In this document: positions 4,718-5,200 of the stretch, piece by piece
How the letters are laid out: every line of letters starts with the position of its first letter
Position numbering within the stretch: position 1 is the stretch's first letter
Origin: an uncultured Clostridia bacterium
GTDB taxonomy: Bacteria > Bacillota > Clostridia > Oscillospirales > Ruminococcaceae
Direction of reading: 5' to 3'
Assembly: GCA_947175655.1 (NCBI GenBank)
Contig: CAMWNQ010000123.1
Span: forward strand, 1 to 5,200
Length of the DNA stretch: 5,200 bases
Program-made: the position numbers and the translations under genes
Notes under the pieces: generated by a model
Told to the model about the DNA's origin: nothing
The model's input: only the letters and a program-made list of their open reading frames with translations
The model's database searches: none

Positions 4718-5200
4718 TTATAATTTTTTTGTAATATTTTTTCTTATGTATCTGAAAGTATAATCTTCACCTTTTTCAGCAAGCATATTCAGAAGAAAAC
4801 CGATTTTACGTGCAGTGTCGGGATACATAATTTTTCTTCCCTGACCTTTGAGAAAGTAATCCAGAGGTGATTTGTCAGTGTATTTATCTTTTAAATAGGT
4901 TTTGCTTGCAGCTACACGGTCACAGAACATCTCTACGATAAATATATCCGGCATTTTTACGCATTCAAGTTTTTTTGTTTTTGTATTGTAATCTGTCCAG
5001 TATTCAAAATGATGTCTGTTTCTTCCTTTATGGTGAATCCAAGCCTTGGAAAATCCGTTTTTTTCACGTTCTGCCTCATTGGGACTTCTGTTGCCCTGAA
5101 AATAAACGATGCTTGGAATAAATTCTGATGGTGAAAATTTTGACATGTCGTGCCATATTCCACGCCATATTATACCAGCTTTTGCACAGTGTATAAATAC
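4718..5200 (-). CDS. DUF5662-like protein with HD-type histidine motifs, 5' end outside window
   Basis: The stop is TAA at 4720-4718, and the frame stays open to the right edge, giving 160 visible residues. The ATG at 5146-5144 is not the start: 18 codons upstream of it are in frame and read VFIHCAKAGIIWRGIWHD, so that Met lies inside the motif WHDMSKFSPSEF. The sequence fits a family I recall as DUF5662, of unknown function. Conserved-looking elements, counted from the right edge, are His4, His17-Asp18, HHKGRNRHHFEYW (56-68, four His) and EMFCDR (Asp94). The order H...HD...HH...D resembles the metal-binding pattern of HD-domain phosphohydrolases, so a metal-dependent hydrolase fold is plausible but inferred. 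No signal peptide or membrane segment is visible in this part. The C-terminus is basic (RYIRKNITKKL). It is convergent with the ApgM-like gene and shares its terminator. Confidence 0.88.
   Translation of the reverse strand, partial: VFIHCAKAGIIWRGIWHDMSKFSPSEFIPSIVYFQGNRSPNEAEREKNGFSKAWIHHKGRNRHHFEYWTDYNTKTKKLECVKMPDIFIVEMFCDRVAASKTYLKDKYTDKSPLDYFLKGQGRKIMYPDTARKIGFLLNMLAEKGEDYTFRYIRKNITKKL

Noticed and set aside
4957..5163. 68-codon minus-strand frame overlapping the DUF5662-like gene
   Set aside because: It lies out of frame within a clearly coding region whose protein has family motifs, and it has no RBS or recognisable content.

Overview
This AT-rich window looks chromosomal and most likely comes from an anaerobic Firmicute of the Ruminococcus/Oscillospiraceae kind. 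The support is indirect: a short 645-residue clostridial-type aconitase, an archaeal-type (ApgM-like) phosphoglycerate mutase, a DUF5662-like protein, a lone Gram-positive pilin-like protein and a tiny secreted ORF ending in a dockerin-like helix. There is no rRNA, tRNA, CRISPR array or insertion sequence, and no gene-free stretch longer than 300 bases.

Left part, minus strand (1-2495). A consensus promoter (TTGACA-17-TATAAT) drives aconitase (470-2407, GTG start). A 71-base gap with a GC-rich inverted repeat follows, then an unrecognised membrane protein with a strong Shine-Dalgarno that runs off the left edge (398 to 1). The two may be co-transcribed.

Divergent region (2408-2656). This 248-base spacer carries the aconitase promoter, an equally good rightward promoter for the pilin gene, and an AT-rich palindrome (2515-2533) placed about 64 bases upstream of the predicted aconitase start site, where an operator would make sense.

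Middle, plus strand (2570-3373). A type IV pilin-like protein (2657-3127) is followed after 80 bases by a 51-codon ORF (3208-3363). That ORF joins a signal-peptide-like N-terminus directly to half of a degenerate dockerin repeat. It may be the remnant of a larger cellulosome-type protein or a real micro-protein, and it is the most unusual item here.

Right part. A near-consensus promoter (3375-3403) drives a stand-alone ApgM/'proposed homoserine kinase' family enzyme (true start 3444, stop 4658). A strong shared terminator hairpin (4676-4710) separates it from a convergent minus-strand DUF5662-like gene. Its coding frame is open to the right edge, and the first Met inside the window (5146) is internal.

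The genes do not form one pathway. Aconitase supplies isocitrate for 2-oxoglutarate and glutamate synthesis, and the mutase-family enzyme serves glycolysis or possibly threonine synthesis. The pilin and mini-ORF point to the cell surface. Most of the window is ordinary.
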